64,000 bases of DNA from Strongyloides papillosus (lineage: Eukaryota > Nematoda > Chromadorea > Rhabditida > Strongyloididae), in contig SRSI01000050.1 in NCBI GenBank assembly GCA_005656395.1, forward strand, positions 1,054,001 through 1,118,000, in the 5' to 3' direction. The notes under the pieces were generated by a model. The model saw only the letters and a list, made by a program, of their open reading frames with translations. It was not told the origin of the DNA and made no database searches. The position numbers and the translations under genes were made by a program. How positions within the stretch are numbered: the first letter of the stretch is position 1; the number at the start of each line of letters is the position of its first letter. Below, one piece after another: positions 21,841 through 32,060 of this stretch.

Positions 21841-22288
21841 TTAGTCCCTTTAAATAAAGGGCCCTTAACTAAAGTATGTCTCCTATAGTGGAATAACGCA
21901 CAAGGCAACTACGAAATAAAAAAGTGATTACCAACGTTAACATGCTATTATATTTATACTTTTTTTTGCACCACTATCAAACATGACCTTTAGCCTTTTA
22001 GATGATGGTAAAAAAAAAGACAAAAGTCTTTTTACTAACGTATAACGCTCTATTAATTGAATCTTTATAACTATACGACTTTCCCACATTGAATATCTTC
22101 CTTGTTTCTGAGGTGAGTCGGTCGGCATTCCCTTGTCCATGGGTAACCACGGGCAAGCGAATTTCCACTGTCTCGTTCTCTTCCTCAATTTATAACGGAA
22201 AAATAATTTTATAGTACTAAAAATCGGACTAAAGATATATAGAATTCTATCTTTCAAATGTTTTTTACAACATACTGTATTGACATAG
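21841..22288. other. Left edge of the receptor array
   Basis: A hairpin-family copy (TTGTCCATGGGTAACC... around 22132-22172) lies at the boundary. From about 22190 to 22288 the sequence matches the spacer found upstream of receptor genes (landmarks TTATAACGGAAAAATAA, AAAGATATATAGAAT, CTGTATTGACATAG), so the repeat array begins here and is then split by the LTR element. Confidence 0.6.
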
Positions 22289-22482
22289 AGTTAAAAATTT
22301 TATTTTAAATGGTGATTTTGGTCTACAAAATACAAATTAATAATTATAAGAAATTTAAAGTTAGATAATATTACATAATATTTACAATTAAACTTAGAAA
22401 AAAATATAATGACTTTATTGTCATTTTGCCTCCTTAAATAGGATGACATCAATCCATCATTCCGCTATGTCATCCCTTTACT
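22289..22482 (-). repeat. 3' LTR of the Gypsy-type element
   Basis: It matches 25466-25659 base for base as read. On the coding strand it begins AGTAAAGG and ends TTTTAACT. It contains the stop codon (22478-22480) of the element protein. Confidence 0.92.
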
Positions 22483-25420
22483 CCCTCTCTCTTTCTGAAA
22501 CCTCAACTCCATCTTTAACAACTTTTGCCTGCTTAATATGTACTCTTGACAGGCGACGCTTTCCTGGTTTCAGATACCATAACGTGTTGAAGGTGACTTT
22601 CTTAACTTCATACGGCCCATCAAAAACAAAGTCCAATTTAGAATCCTTCATATACTTCTTTACCAAAATTCTTTTTCCCAAAAACATCTCAGTTAACTCA
22701 TTAATGTCCTGAGAATATCGTGCAGCTGTAACTTCATGTAAAAGCTCCAACAGCTCCATATCTTCTCCTTCATCTTCCAGCTTAGTAGAACTCTCCACCA
22801 CGTTATAACTATTCATAAAGACCTCCTCAGGTGTCAGCCAACCTAGATACTTCAAGGGAAATGTATTATGCAAATATTGAATTTTGTAAATTGTTCTTGA
22901 CCAGTTTTTCCCTCTTTGACCTAACTTGCGTATGTGCTCTTCAACTTGTTTAAAAGCATTCTCCACCAAAGTTTGAGATTCGTGATAATACGGTGTTCCG
23001 TAACGTAACGTGATTCCGAGGTCATTTAACTTATTTTTGAACAGTTCTGCTTGGAAGTATTTTGCATTGTCTAGTTTGATGGTCCATGGCTTCCCATATT
23101 GATAAATACATTTTAAAGTCCCTTCTAATACATCTTGAGATTTGATATCGCGTAACGGCTGTAACATGTAGAATCTTGATGCTGTATCAACTGCCATTAA
23201 TAGAAATCTATATCCTTGGTCATCCAAAGACTGTGGTAACGGCCCCATGATATCCAACGTGTATGTTGATCTTGGAAATGGAGAAACAGCTTTCATCGTT
23301 GACTTTTTCTTAATACAACCCGTTGGAATTGACTTCATACAAGTTAAGCAACTAGAATAAACTTCATCTACTGACTTCTTTATCAAATCTTCATTAGCTT
23401 CGTAAAATCTTTTTATAAATTGTAACGTTCTTTCTTTAGGCATGTGTGTTGCTTTGTGTACCTCCTCCACTAACAAATAAACTTTTGGATCTGGAATGAA
23501 CGGCTTAAATTTTTCACCATCAATTTTCCCGTATATTCCTCCCCTCTTCAAATACTTCTTTCTTACATCACTTGGAGATTCTTGTTGAATGTCAGCTAAC
23601 GTCTGAGATGAAACAAACTTTACTTCAGGAACCCTTGATAGTGCATCCTTTCTATAGTGCTGAGGCGGAAAATATCTTCGGAATGGTGCTATATCACCAC
23701 TCATCAACTCCATTTTCTGTGCAGGAATAATAGACTTTCCCAAATCAAATTGATGTTGAGAGATAACATTAGGAAATTTAGACTTAATGAAATTCTCAAC
23801 CTCAACAGCAGCATCAGCTACTTTGCTCAATACTGGTTTATTTCTATTGTTCAGATCATCAAATGTTAAGCTTGGAATTGTAACTCCATCAACAACGAGA
23901 GCAGGAAGATTACCATATTGAATGTTTGCAGAAAGAAGACTCAATACATCACTTCCTATCAACACTTTACTGAAAACATCTAACTGAGCATCAACTACTT
24001 CAAACACAAGAGAGATCATCCTTTGACCAATTTTCATATCAACTTTTACTGAAGCAACAGGAGTTAGTTGATTTCCCCCAAGTGTTTTCAAACCAGGATA
24101 CCAAGGAGGAGTAAGCTCCATCTCCAGTTGACGTGCAAGCCTATTTTCCATAATAGATACTTGTGCTCCAGAATCTACATACCCAACAGTAAAAACACTC
24201 TTCATACCTTCACCTGCATTAATGTTAATTGGAATTCTAATATCTAAAGACTTTTGACTAACTTCAGGTAATACAGACGCTTTTACTTTATTCACTTGAT
24301 TATCTTTACTAGCTCCTTTCAGCCTTTCTTGAAATTTGCACTGTTCATTCGTGTGGTTTCCTTTTGGATGAAGTACACAACCACCTTTAGCTTTCAACTG
24401 ATCAGTAGTTGGTGGAGCCTTCGACTGTTTGGATTTCCCGGATGAAAACTTTTGATGATGTAATTCATTGGCATTTACCATTCGTTGTACCAAGACCTCA
24501 ATATGTTCATCATCACTTGATTCATTTATCAACTTCCATAAAGCCATTTTACCTCTAGTTCTCATTTCTAACTCAGCCTTTTGTAACCTTTTAACCACTC
24601 TAGGAGGAATGCCTGGATTTGCAATTTCAACCATAGTCAAGAGTTGTTTAACACTTTCTTCAAACTTATCTTTACTAAAGTCTAAAGCAAAGGACAGTAA
24701 TTTTATTCTAATAGCACCAACTTTATTATCTCTACCATGACTTCTCTCCAGTGTTGCAACCAATGTCTGGAATGACTGAAGCTGTGGTTTTCCCAGAAAC
24801 TCGTTATTAAGCTTTCGTTGGATGTCTTCAGGCATCTTCAATAGCAACAGATGTGACTTTTTGTCTTCTTCAACCTCATCGGCCTCCAAGGCTAACGACA
24901 ACCGCTTCAAATAATCACTTATTCCAAATTCACTATGTTGATACATTGGTATTTGTGAAGTGAAGGTCAACCTGTTTTGTTTCTTCGGAAGATGTGGTGT
25001 AGAAATCTCGGTAACATTCGCCTTTGCAAAAGCTACCATTATAGCATTCAATTGTTCTTGCGTGAAGGTGACATCTTGTTTTGGCTTAGGTGTTGACATG
25101 AAAGTTTTATCCTCTTGGTTGGGCTTAGGTGTCAATGTGAAAGTTTTGTCTTCTTCCTTCGGTTCATCATCCTCACTATTATCCTCATCATTTTCTCCAA
25201 AGATCAGATCGAAGTCCTCTCTCTCAACCAACCTTCTCGCGATTTCCAATTTCTTTCCTTTATAACTAATTCCGTGTTTTTGACATATAGTAATTAACTG
25301 TCTAACCTTTTTGTTAAGAACTTTATCCATTCTTTCATCTAAAACATCTTGCTGTAACGCCTCTTCATTTACCCCAGTCTTGGGTGTTTCCTCATTACCA
25401 TCGTTTACTTCTGTTGACAT
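22478..25420 (-). CDS. Gag-protease-integrase polyprotein, 980 residues, RT/RNase H deleted in frame
   Basis: Domains in order: a SAP-like helix pair at residues ~36-68 (LITICQKHGISYKGKKLEIA); an acidic linker; a Gag region; a zinc-knuckle variant C348-x2-H-x4-H-x4-C361; and a retroviral-type aspartic protease with DSGA at 416-419. At ~585-595 the text jumps from APFRRYFPP, typical of sequence just before RT, to DALSRVP, typical of the end of RNase H. Integrase follows: H655, H659, C691, C694 zinc motif, then catalytic D723, D784 and E820 (exact D-x35-E), and a C-terminal domain. Gag-PR-[RT-RH]-IN order marks Ty3/Gypsy. The frame is uninterrupted, so the protein could be made, but the element would depend on RT from another copy. 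Confidence 0.9.
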   Translation of the reverse strand: MSTEVNDGNEETPKTGVNEEALQQDVLDERMDKVLNKKVRQLITICQKHGISYKGKKLEIARRLVEREDFDLIFGENDEDNSEDDEPKEEDKTFTLTPKPNQEDKTFMSTPKPKQDVTFTQEQLNAIMVAFAKANVTEISTPHLPKKQNRLTFTSQIPMYQHSEFGISDYLKRLSLALEADEVEEDKKSHLLLLKMPEDIQRKLNNEFLGKPQLQSFQTLVATLERSHGRDNKVGAIRIKLLSFALDFSKDKFEESVKQLLTMVEIANPGIPPRVVKRLQKAELEMRTRGKMALWKLINESSDDEHIEVLVQRMVNANELHHQKFSSGKSKQSKAPPTTDQLKAKGGCVLHPKGNHTNEQCKFQERLKGASKDNQVNKVKASVLPEVSQKSLDIRIPININAGEGMKSVFTVGYVDSGAQVSIMENRLARQLEMELTPPWYPGLKTLGGNQLTPVASVKVDMKIGQRMISLVFEVVDAQLDVFSKVLIGSDVLSLLSANIQYGNLPALVVDGVTIPSLTFDDLNNRNKPVLSKVADAAVEVENFIKSKFPNVISQHQFDLGKSIIPAQKMELMSGDIAPFRRYFPPQHYRKDALSRVPEVKFVSSQTLADIQQESPSDVRKKYLKRGGIYGKIDGEKFKPFIPDPKVYLLVEEVHKATHMPKERTLQFIKRFYEANEDLIKKSVDEVYSSCLTCMKSIPTGCIKKKSTMKAVSPFPRSTYTLDIMGPLPQSLDDQGYRFLLMAVDTASRFYMLQPLRDIKSQDVLEGTLKCIYQYGKPWTIKLDNAKYFQAELFKNKLNDLGITLRYGTPYYHESQTLVENAFKQVEEHIRKLGQRGKNWSRTIYKIQYLHNTFPLKYLGWLTPEEVFMNSYNVVESSTKLEDEGEDMELLELLHEVTAARYSQDINELTEMFLGKRILVKKYMKDSKLDFVFDGPYEVKKVTFNTLWYLKPGKRRLSRVHIKQAKVVKDGVEVSERERE

Positions 25421-25465
25421 GTTGGCTTCACCAGTTAAAAATAGCCCTATGTCCGGTAGAAGTGT

Positions 25466-25659
25466 AGTTAAAAATTTTATTTTAAATGGTGATTTTGGTC
25501 TACAAAATACAAATTAATAATTATAAGAAATTTAAAGTTAGATAATATTACATAATATTTACAATTAAACTTAGAAAAAAATATAATGACTTTATTGTCA
25601 TTTTGCCTCCTTAAATAGGATGACATCAATCCATCATTCCGCTATGTCATCCCTTTACT
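25466..25659 (-). repeat. 5' LTR of the Gypsy-type element
   Basis: Transcription of the element would start here on the minus strand. The protein start at 25420 lies 45 bases downstream of the LTR edge. The sequence matches the 3' LTR base for base as read. Confidence 0.92.
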
Positions 25660-25663
25660 ATAG

Positions 25664-26933
25664 TTAAGCAATGAAAGAAATTTTTTTCACATAACAACAT
25701 AAATATTATTTGTGGACATTAAAAATTTAATTTGTACAAACAAATGAATTTTGTAGAATTTTTAAATTAACACTGAGAAACACAATATGCATTTACTTCC
25801 TTAATAAAAAAATGTAGTATATATCTTTGTATTAAGTATTTGTTTTATAGTAAATACCTAAAAAATTAATAGCATACATCAATAAAATCACTTATTATGA
25901 AAGATTTATCATAACCAAGGTATATTGTATTCTGTTCATATTTTGTAAAAACTCTGTTTAAATCAGAAACATTTTGGAAATTACCTTTGGTGTAGATAAA
26001 GTTTTTGTTATAGAGTAACTTCATTTATACCTTCAAAAAAATTATCATTCCTCTTTTTCATTTTAAACATTAAATCTTTAATCTGATTGATAAATGGAAA
26101 AACAATTAGTCTTTATGCATCTACTGTTTTACCATCTAGAATATCCACACTATATAATCCAAACCTGTCCAATATCTTTATGCTAAAAATCATAGTACTT
26201 CAATTTGATCTATATCAATGTTTTTTAATATGCAATTTGCAAAATTTGCTTTAAAATCCTATAAACTAGTTTCCGAATAACCAACTCACATAACTCGTCG
26301 TTTGAATATGTACTTATATTATTAAAAACTTCAAAATTAAAAATAATTTTTTGCCCAAATTTTTCCTCCAATATATGTTGGTTATATTTAATTTATACAG
26401 AAATATAAGTCAATACAAGAGTTTTAATGTAACTTAAGATGGTAATAAAACAAAGTAAATATTTTTTATTTGATAGAATAAATTTATTTTATCATACAAA
26501 TGAACAGAAATTTAAATGAACTTTTACAAAGTTTTGTAAATAAAGTTATTAGGATCGGAAAGAAGCTATAAATATATTGAAAAATCAAATTACGATTGAG
26601 AAAGATGCAAAAAAACAATTAAAATAATGGTTTGTAAATTGTTGATTTATGGTTTGGTACAATATATTGTCTAATTCATAGAAACATCTTGCATACTACT
26701 TTAAAGTTAATTCAAAATTATGGGAAGACACATCAGAAGGACTTGCCCTATTGATTAAAGTATGTGATTATAGGTGAATACTGTACTTGAAATGAATCTT
26801 TCGCATTATTAGAATAAAATTCTGAAAACCGAATAAGTATCATCTTTAGACTTAAAAAATTTATCCAAATCCTAAAATAATTTAGAATTTCAACCATCTT
26901 TTATAAATGAATTTTATTGAATTAACAAACAAA
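25664..26933. other. Spacer of array unit 1 with a decayed copy of the co-duplicated family
   Basis: Immediately right of the LTR element the array spacer resumes (TTAAGCAATGAAAG...). Around 25890-26400, minus strand, a relic of the second gene family can be followed (FNNISTYSNDELCELV, then several stops and shifts). The rest is AT-rich. Confidence 0.6.
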
Positions 26934-27900
26934 TTACCTTCGATACGGAATTTTGATACTAACTTTGTTGTTGAATTTTTTAGAACATCCAAAAGTAGTT
27001 TTCAATGCTTTTCTTAATTCCCTGCTAAAAATTAAATTTAACATAAACGTTAATAATCTCCACTTACCATGAATAAATAAGAAAATAGAAATCTCCAATA
27101 GTTGTTGAATCAAATGCCACAACATGGAGAAAATTACTTATATAAAAAAATAATTTAGTTTGATATATCATATGAATAAGTCGAAAAACAAAGAAAGCCT
27201 CAACAGTGAATAAAGTTATGAAAATAAAAACAGAGTATATAATATAATATAATTCTCTTTTGTAATTATTAGCAATAAGATTGTGTTTCTTCAATATTAA
27301 AATGGCCATTACGTTGAATGTACATGTTGCAATGGAAATGATTCCAAATAAAAAGATTTTATAGAAGTGTTGATAATAAACTTCATTTTTAAATTTGAAT
27401 GCTGGAACAATGTAAACAAATAAATCAACTTTTTTATATCTTGCATTAAAGAGAATATTTCCAACTCCAATAATTGTTGATAATATGATGAAAGTTAGTA
27501 ATGTCAGAAGTATTTTTGATTTTGAGAAATAAATTTGATATGATAAAGGATATTTGATAGCTATATATCTGTTTACACTAATTAAAAGTGTAATAAGAAA
27601 CATAAAAGTTGTTTGTTGTGCTAATAAAACATAAAATATTGTTGCCGTCCAATTGTTGTTTTCTAAAAAATCATTATAAAATCCCCATTTAGGTAGTTTA
27701 ATAAATGTAAAAATAGTTATAATATAAAAAATTTCATTAGTTAATTTACAAACAATTATTGTATAAAATTGTTTGTTGAAATGATTATTTTTATTTTTGA
27801 TTTCTTTTATTATAACATATATTGATAGCATCATTAAAAGCATTGATGGTATCTTATATAAAAGTTGAATAATGTCGACAGCCAAAATCACATCAACCAT
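26934..27900 (-). CDS. Serpentine chemoreceptor, Srg-superfamily type, array gene 1
   Basis: Exon 1 is 27068-27900, the intron 27025-27067 (43 nt, GTAAGT...TTTTTAG), exon 2 26934-27024; 307 residues. Seven hydrophobic segments lie near 12-33, 45-68, 86-109, 131-152, 179-203, 216-240 and 253-275. A very short N-terminus precedes them, with an IPS motif in TM1. SVNRYIAIKYPLSY follows TM3 at the position of the GPCR DRY motif (NRY at 110-112). A conserved extracellular segment KWGFYNDFLENNNWTA precedes TM3. Exon 2 encodes the cytoplasmic tail (CRELRKALKTTFGCSKK...). The intron donor itself contains a stop (TGGTAA), so unspliced RNA would end at Trp278. Nematode Srg-superfamily proteins of this size are chemosensory-type GPCRs; ligand unknown. 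Subfamily assignment (srg versus srv) is not settled. Confidence 0.85.
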
Positions 27901-30242
27901 TTTTAGAAGATAAATCTAATATGTATCGTCAAAAAAGTCTCCCATGATTTTGTTGAAATTATTGAAGCTAAAAATAGTGTAATTAGTTGTTTATCAAGCA
28001 ATATTTACAAAAGAAACATAACTTTTAGTTTAAAGTGGTTTTTTAATTCATATAAACTTCCGCTTAATTAACTACTAAAAATCCTAGACTTAACAAAACA
28101 GAAAGAAATTATTTTGATTTTTGAAACATTAATAAACATAAAAAATTTCATCATCTTTTTTAAAGAAAGTGATTTACTATGAACATTAGAAATTAATAAA
28201 TCTGCACTATAACTCAATATTCTGTCTATTTTTTGAGATTAGGTAATGAAAATGCAAATTGTGTTTCATAGTAATAAAATTGATTTTAAATAAAAACTAA
28301 AATATTTTCAAAAAAAAAAGACGCTCGTCATTTGAATCAGAAACAATGATGAAAAATAATCATTTTATTAAGATATATTTCAACTAAAGATATTATTGTT
28401 GTTAAGATAATACAATAAAATAATAAAGATAAATTATTATGCTTGCTTCCTTTTTTAAAATAAACTTACAGTAATTTAATAAAAACAACATTTCTCCTAA
28501 TTTCCCTTAATTGATAATAATTAAAAAAAATTTATTATTTCTTCTATACCTTTTGAAAACAAATATTATGATTAATCATAATAATAATGGTATTTTTACT
28601 ATGTACTTTATGTTATTTATACATTTGTTTTTCAACAATCTCATACTATTTTTAGTTTATGCCGAAAACCTGATATACTGCAGGAAATCACAGTGCAAAC
28701 TTTATTTTTAATAAGTTAAATTTACAACGGAAAAATAATAAAAATATTAAAAAAGCAATTAAAAATATAATGAATTTAATCATCAAACAATTTTTTTATA
28801 AACATAGAATTGAACATAGTTAGGCAATTAAAAGAATTTTTTTTCATACAAAAAAAGTATTATTTGTAATCACTACAAAGTGTTAGTTTTTATAAACAAA
28901 TTTTTTTAGACATTTAAATTACCCCTAAGAATCACAGTATGCATTTACTTTTTGAATAAAAAATCTAATACATATTTCGAGATTAAATATTTATTTTATA
29001 GTACATACATAATTAAATTAATGAGATACATTATTACAATTACTCATAAAGAAAAATTGATCATAATTAGGATATTTTGCATTTCATTCATTTTTTATAA
29101 AAACTCTCCTAAATTCAGAAAAGTTTGGTAACTAACTCTGATGTAGCAAAAGTTATTGTCATAAATCACCCGTCATCTATTTTTTCAAGAAAGTTGACAT
29201 TCTTTTTTTCACCTAAAATATTTGATCTTTTATCTTATATATATGGAAAAACAATTATTCATAATGCATATACTGTTTTACTTAGTAAATTATTCATACC
29301 ATATAATCCAAGCCCACTTAAAATTTTAATGCAAAAAAACACTGTTGCTTCTATTTGATCTACGTCAAAGTTTTTAATAAATATTCTGCAAAGGATACTT
29401 TAACATCCTCAAAATTAGTTTCTCAAGAAACTAACCTGCTGCGCTTATCGTTGCTTGTATACTTTCATTATTAAAAATTGAAAATAATTTTTTGATGAAA
29501 ATTTCTCCTCTAATGTATTTTGATAATATTTAGTTTATACAGAAAAATAAATAAATACAAAAAATTAAAATGTAATTTTGAAGTAATAAAAAAACAGAGT
29601 GAATATTTTTTTTTATTTTTATGATAAATTTATTACATCTTTTGTATAAGTAAAAATTTTAATATACTTTCATAAAGTTTTTGTAAATAAATTTGATAAA
29701 ATAGAAAAAAAACTATTAATGTATTCAAAATAAGTTAGAATTGAGAGAGAATCACAAAAAAATAATAATTATTGTCTTGTGAATTGTATATTGATTAATT
29801 GATACTATTGATTTCCTAAATCTTGAAAGAAATACTGAACATTAATTTAATGGTAATTCAAAATTTTTTAAAGACATACCAAAGATCTTGTCCTGGTAAA
29901 CAAAGAATGTAACTATGGATAAATACTGTACTTGAAACTAACTTCTTCACATTATAAGAAAGGATACTTGTAAAATAGTATGAATATCTTTTTATGTTTA
30001 TTAATATCTTATTAGCAAAAGGTAAGTAACAACTAAAGTGTGGAGAATACTAATAATAATTAAATATAATATTACATCTTTATTTTACACTACTTTTCTG
30101 AGGAAGGGTTGCCACACCCAACATACTAAGATCAAAATAAGCATCATTTCTAGTCTTGGAGAATTTATCCAAATTTACAAGTAATCTTGACTTTTAACTA
30201 TCTTTTATAATTGAATAATACTTTTTAAAATTAACAAACAAA
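27901..30242. other. Spacer between receptor genes 1 and 2
   Basis: It holds the 5' flank of gene 1, a conserved block around 28560-28710 (GCAGGAAATCACAGTGCAAA at 28680-28699), a strongly decayed copy of the second family (about 29000-29450, minus) and an LTR-like insertion (29969-30123). An open frame over the conserved block (28511-28711, plus) is not conserved in other units. Confidence 0.6.
29969..30123. mobile_element. Solo-LTR-like insertion, 155 bp, TG...CA ends
   Basis: It is absent from sister units, where the sequence runs on as AAGATTCTAAGATC. The insert starts TGTAAAATAG and ends CACACCCAACA. TACT flanks both sides (29965-29968 and 30124-30127). TG...CA ends with a short TSD are typical of LTRs. 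Which retrotransposon it derives from is unknown. Confidence 0.6.
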
Positions 30243-31218
30243 TCACTTTTGATGAGAAATTCTAATAAAAAAAATCTTGTTATTATTTTTTTTAGAACAT
30301 CCCAAAATAATTTTCAAAGCTTTTCTTAGTTCATCACTAAAAATTTAGTTTTATTTAAATACAATCGTTGATAAACTGCGCTTACCATGAATAAATAAGA
30401 AAATAGAAATCCCCAACGATTGCTAAATCTAATGCCACAACATGGAGAAAGTACATTGTGTAAATAAAAAATTGAATTTCATATTTTACAGCAATAAAGG
30501 TACAAACAAAGAAAGCCTCAACAAGTAATAAAGTTATAAAAACAAAAATTGAGTATACAATATAATATAATTCTTTTTTGTATTTTTTGCCAATTTGGTT
30601 ATGCTTTTTCAAAGTTAAAATAGCCACTACGTTGAAAATACACGTTACAATGGAAATGATTCCAAATAAAACCATTTGATAAAAGATTTGGTAATAAACT
30701 TCACTTTTAGTTTTGAAAGATGGGCCACAGTAACCATATGGATCAGTTTTTATGTATCTTGCATTGAATAGAATATTCCCAAGTCCAACTATTGTAGATA
30801 ATATGATGAATGATAATAATATAAAAATAACTTTGGATTTTGAAAAATAAGAGTTATACAATAAAGGATATTTAACAGCTATACATCTATTTATACTAAT
30901 TAAAAGAGTTATAAGAAACATAAAAGTTGCTTGTTGTGTTGTTAAAATATAGAAAGTTGTTGCCGTCCAATTATTGTTTTCCAGGAAATTATTATAAAAT
31001 CCCCATTTAGGTAGTTTAAAAAATATAAAAGTAGTTATAGTATAAATAATTTCATTAATTAATTTACAAACAATTATTATATAAAATTGTGTGTTAAAAT
31101 TAACATTTTTCTTCTTGATTTCTTTTATTATAACATATATTGACAAAATCATTAAAAGAATTGATGGTGTTTTATACATAAACTGAATAATTTCGACAAT
31201 CAAACTTATATCAACCAT
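30243..31218 (-). CDS. Serpentine receptor, array gene 2 (NRC variant)
   Basis: Exon 1 is 30386-31218, the intron 30337-30385, exon 2 30243-30336; 308 residues, one longer than most paralogues because the tail has an extra codon. The TM3-end motif is NRC (SINRCIAVKYPLLY) instead of NRY. The second extracellular loop has an extra cysteine (YGYCGPSF). Its closest relative in the window is gene 9 (58271-59243), not its neighbours: both share MVDISLIVEIIQFMY, NRCIAVKYPLLYNSYF and YIKTDPYGY. The exon 2 stop is TGA where others have TAA. Confidence 0.85.
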
Positions 31219-31513
31219 TTTGAAAAGATAATTCTATATATTCTCTTAAAAAGGTTCTCGCGAATCTATAAAAATTATTGATACTTAAGTAATGTTATTA
31301 ATCATTTATCAACCGATATTTACAGAAAAAAAAATTTATAGTTCGATATGATTAATTTAATCATATAAACTTTCCCTTAATTAACAATTAAAAAAATTCT
31401 AGTCTTATCAAAACCAAAAAAAAATATTTTGATTTCGAATTATTAATAAATTTGAAAAAGTCATTATATTATTTTAAGCAAGTGCTTTATTAGAGACGTC
31501 ATAACTCTATTAA

Positions 31514-32060
31514 CACATTGATTGCCTTGTGCATTACCGGATATGCACGTTTTTGAATTTCTAATTTTTTTACAAGTAGTATGATTTTCAATTCTTTTCT
31601 GCTAATAAGTGAAGAAGATGGTTCGGAATAAGGACGACCATTGTCGAACTTAATTTAAGTAGGGTGCTGGTTGCGATAAAATTCGGTTTCACATTTTAGT
31701 GAATTCAATCTACAAAACATGTTTATTTATTGCTATCCATATTTAGAAGTAACTTTTATTCCAAAAAAACTGCAATAAATAACTGTTCAACAATGTTTGC
31801 CCTTATTCCGAACCATCTCTTTTCATTTGTAAAAGTAGTATGATTTAAGATAAATTTGCAATATTACCTGGATTTAAGCTTAAAAAATGCTGATGGAAAA
31901 CGACAAAGATGGAAATGAAGCTGAATAATACTATTAACATTGATATAATTTTTCTTATTAACAATTATTAGCAGAAAGGAATCGAAAATCATATTACTTG
32001 TACAGAAAATTAGAAATTCAAAATAGTGCATACCCGGTAATGCCTACGGCAGTCAATGTT
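31514..32060. mobile_element. piggyBac-like MITE with TTAA duplication, 547 bp
   Basis: TTAA at 31510-31513 and 32061-32064 flanks long inverted ends of about 90 bp. The left begins CACATTGATTGCC and continues GCATTACCGGATATGCAC. The right, on the opposite strand, begins AACATTGACTGCC and continues GCATTACCGGGTATGCAC. TTAA target sites with such ends are characteristic of the piggyBac superfamily. No transposase is encoded. A second perfect 17-bp inverted repeat lies inside (GATGGTTCGGAATAAGG at 31617-31633 and its complement at 31801-31817), perhaps a nested element. Confidence 0.8.

Larger units (their letters stand above)
22289..25659 (-). mobile_element. Ty3/Gypsy-type LTR retrotransposon lacking RT and RNase H, recent insertion
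   Basis: Two LTRs of 194 bp (22289-22482 and 25466-25659), identical as read, bound a single reading frame. A 4-bp duplication ATAG flanks the element (22285-22288 and 25660-25663). Sister array units show the empty site. A polypurine tract AGAAAGAGAGAGGG (minus strand, 22483-22496) abuts the 3' LTR. The LTR termini are AG...CT on the coding strand instead of TG...CA. Identity of the LTRs indicates a young insertion. The primer-binding site (starting ACACTTCTACC on the minus strand) could not be matched to a tRNA. Confidence 0.9.

Noticed and set aside
22478..22712. Plus-strand open frames opposite the LTR element polyprotein
   Set aside because: They are antisense shadows of a long conserved frame with recognisable domains and have no features of their own.
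27064..27900. Receptor proteins ending at Trp278, encoded by a single exon
   Set aside because: The apparent stop overlaps a perfect GTAAGT donor. In all ten genes an acceptor 43-50 bases on leads into a conserved in-frame tail, so the two-exon model is better.
28511..28711. Plus-strand frame over the conserved spacer block
   Set aside because: The frame is not preserved in the equivalent blocks of other units, although the DNA is, so conservation is not at the protein level in this frame.
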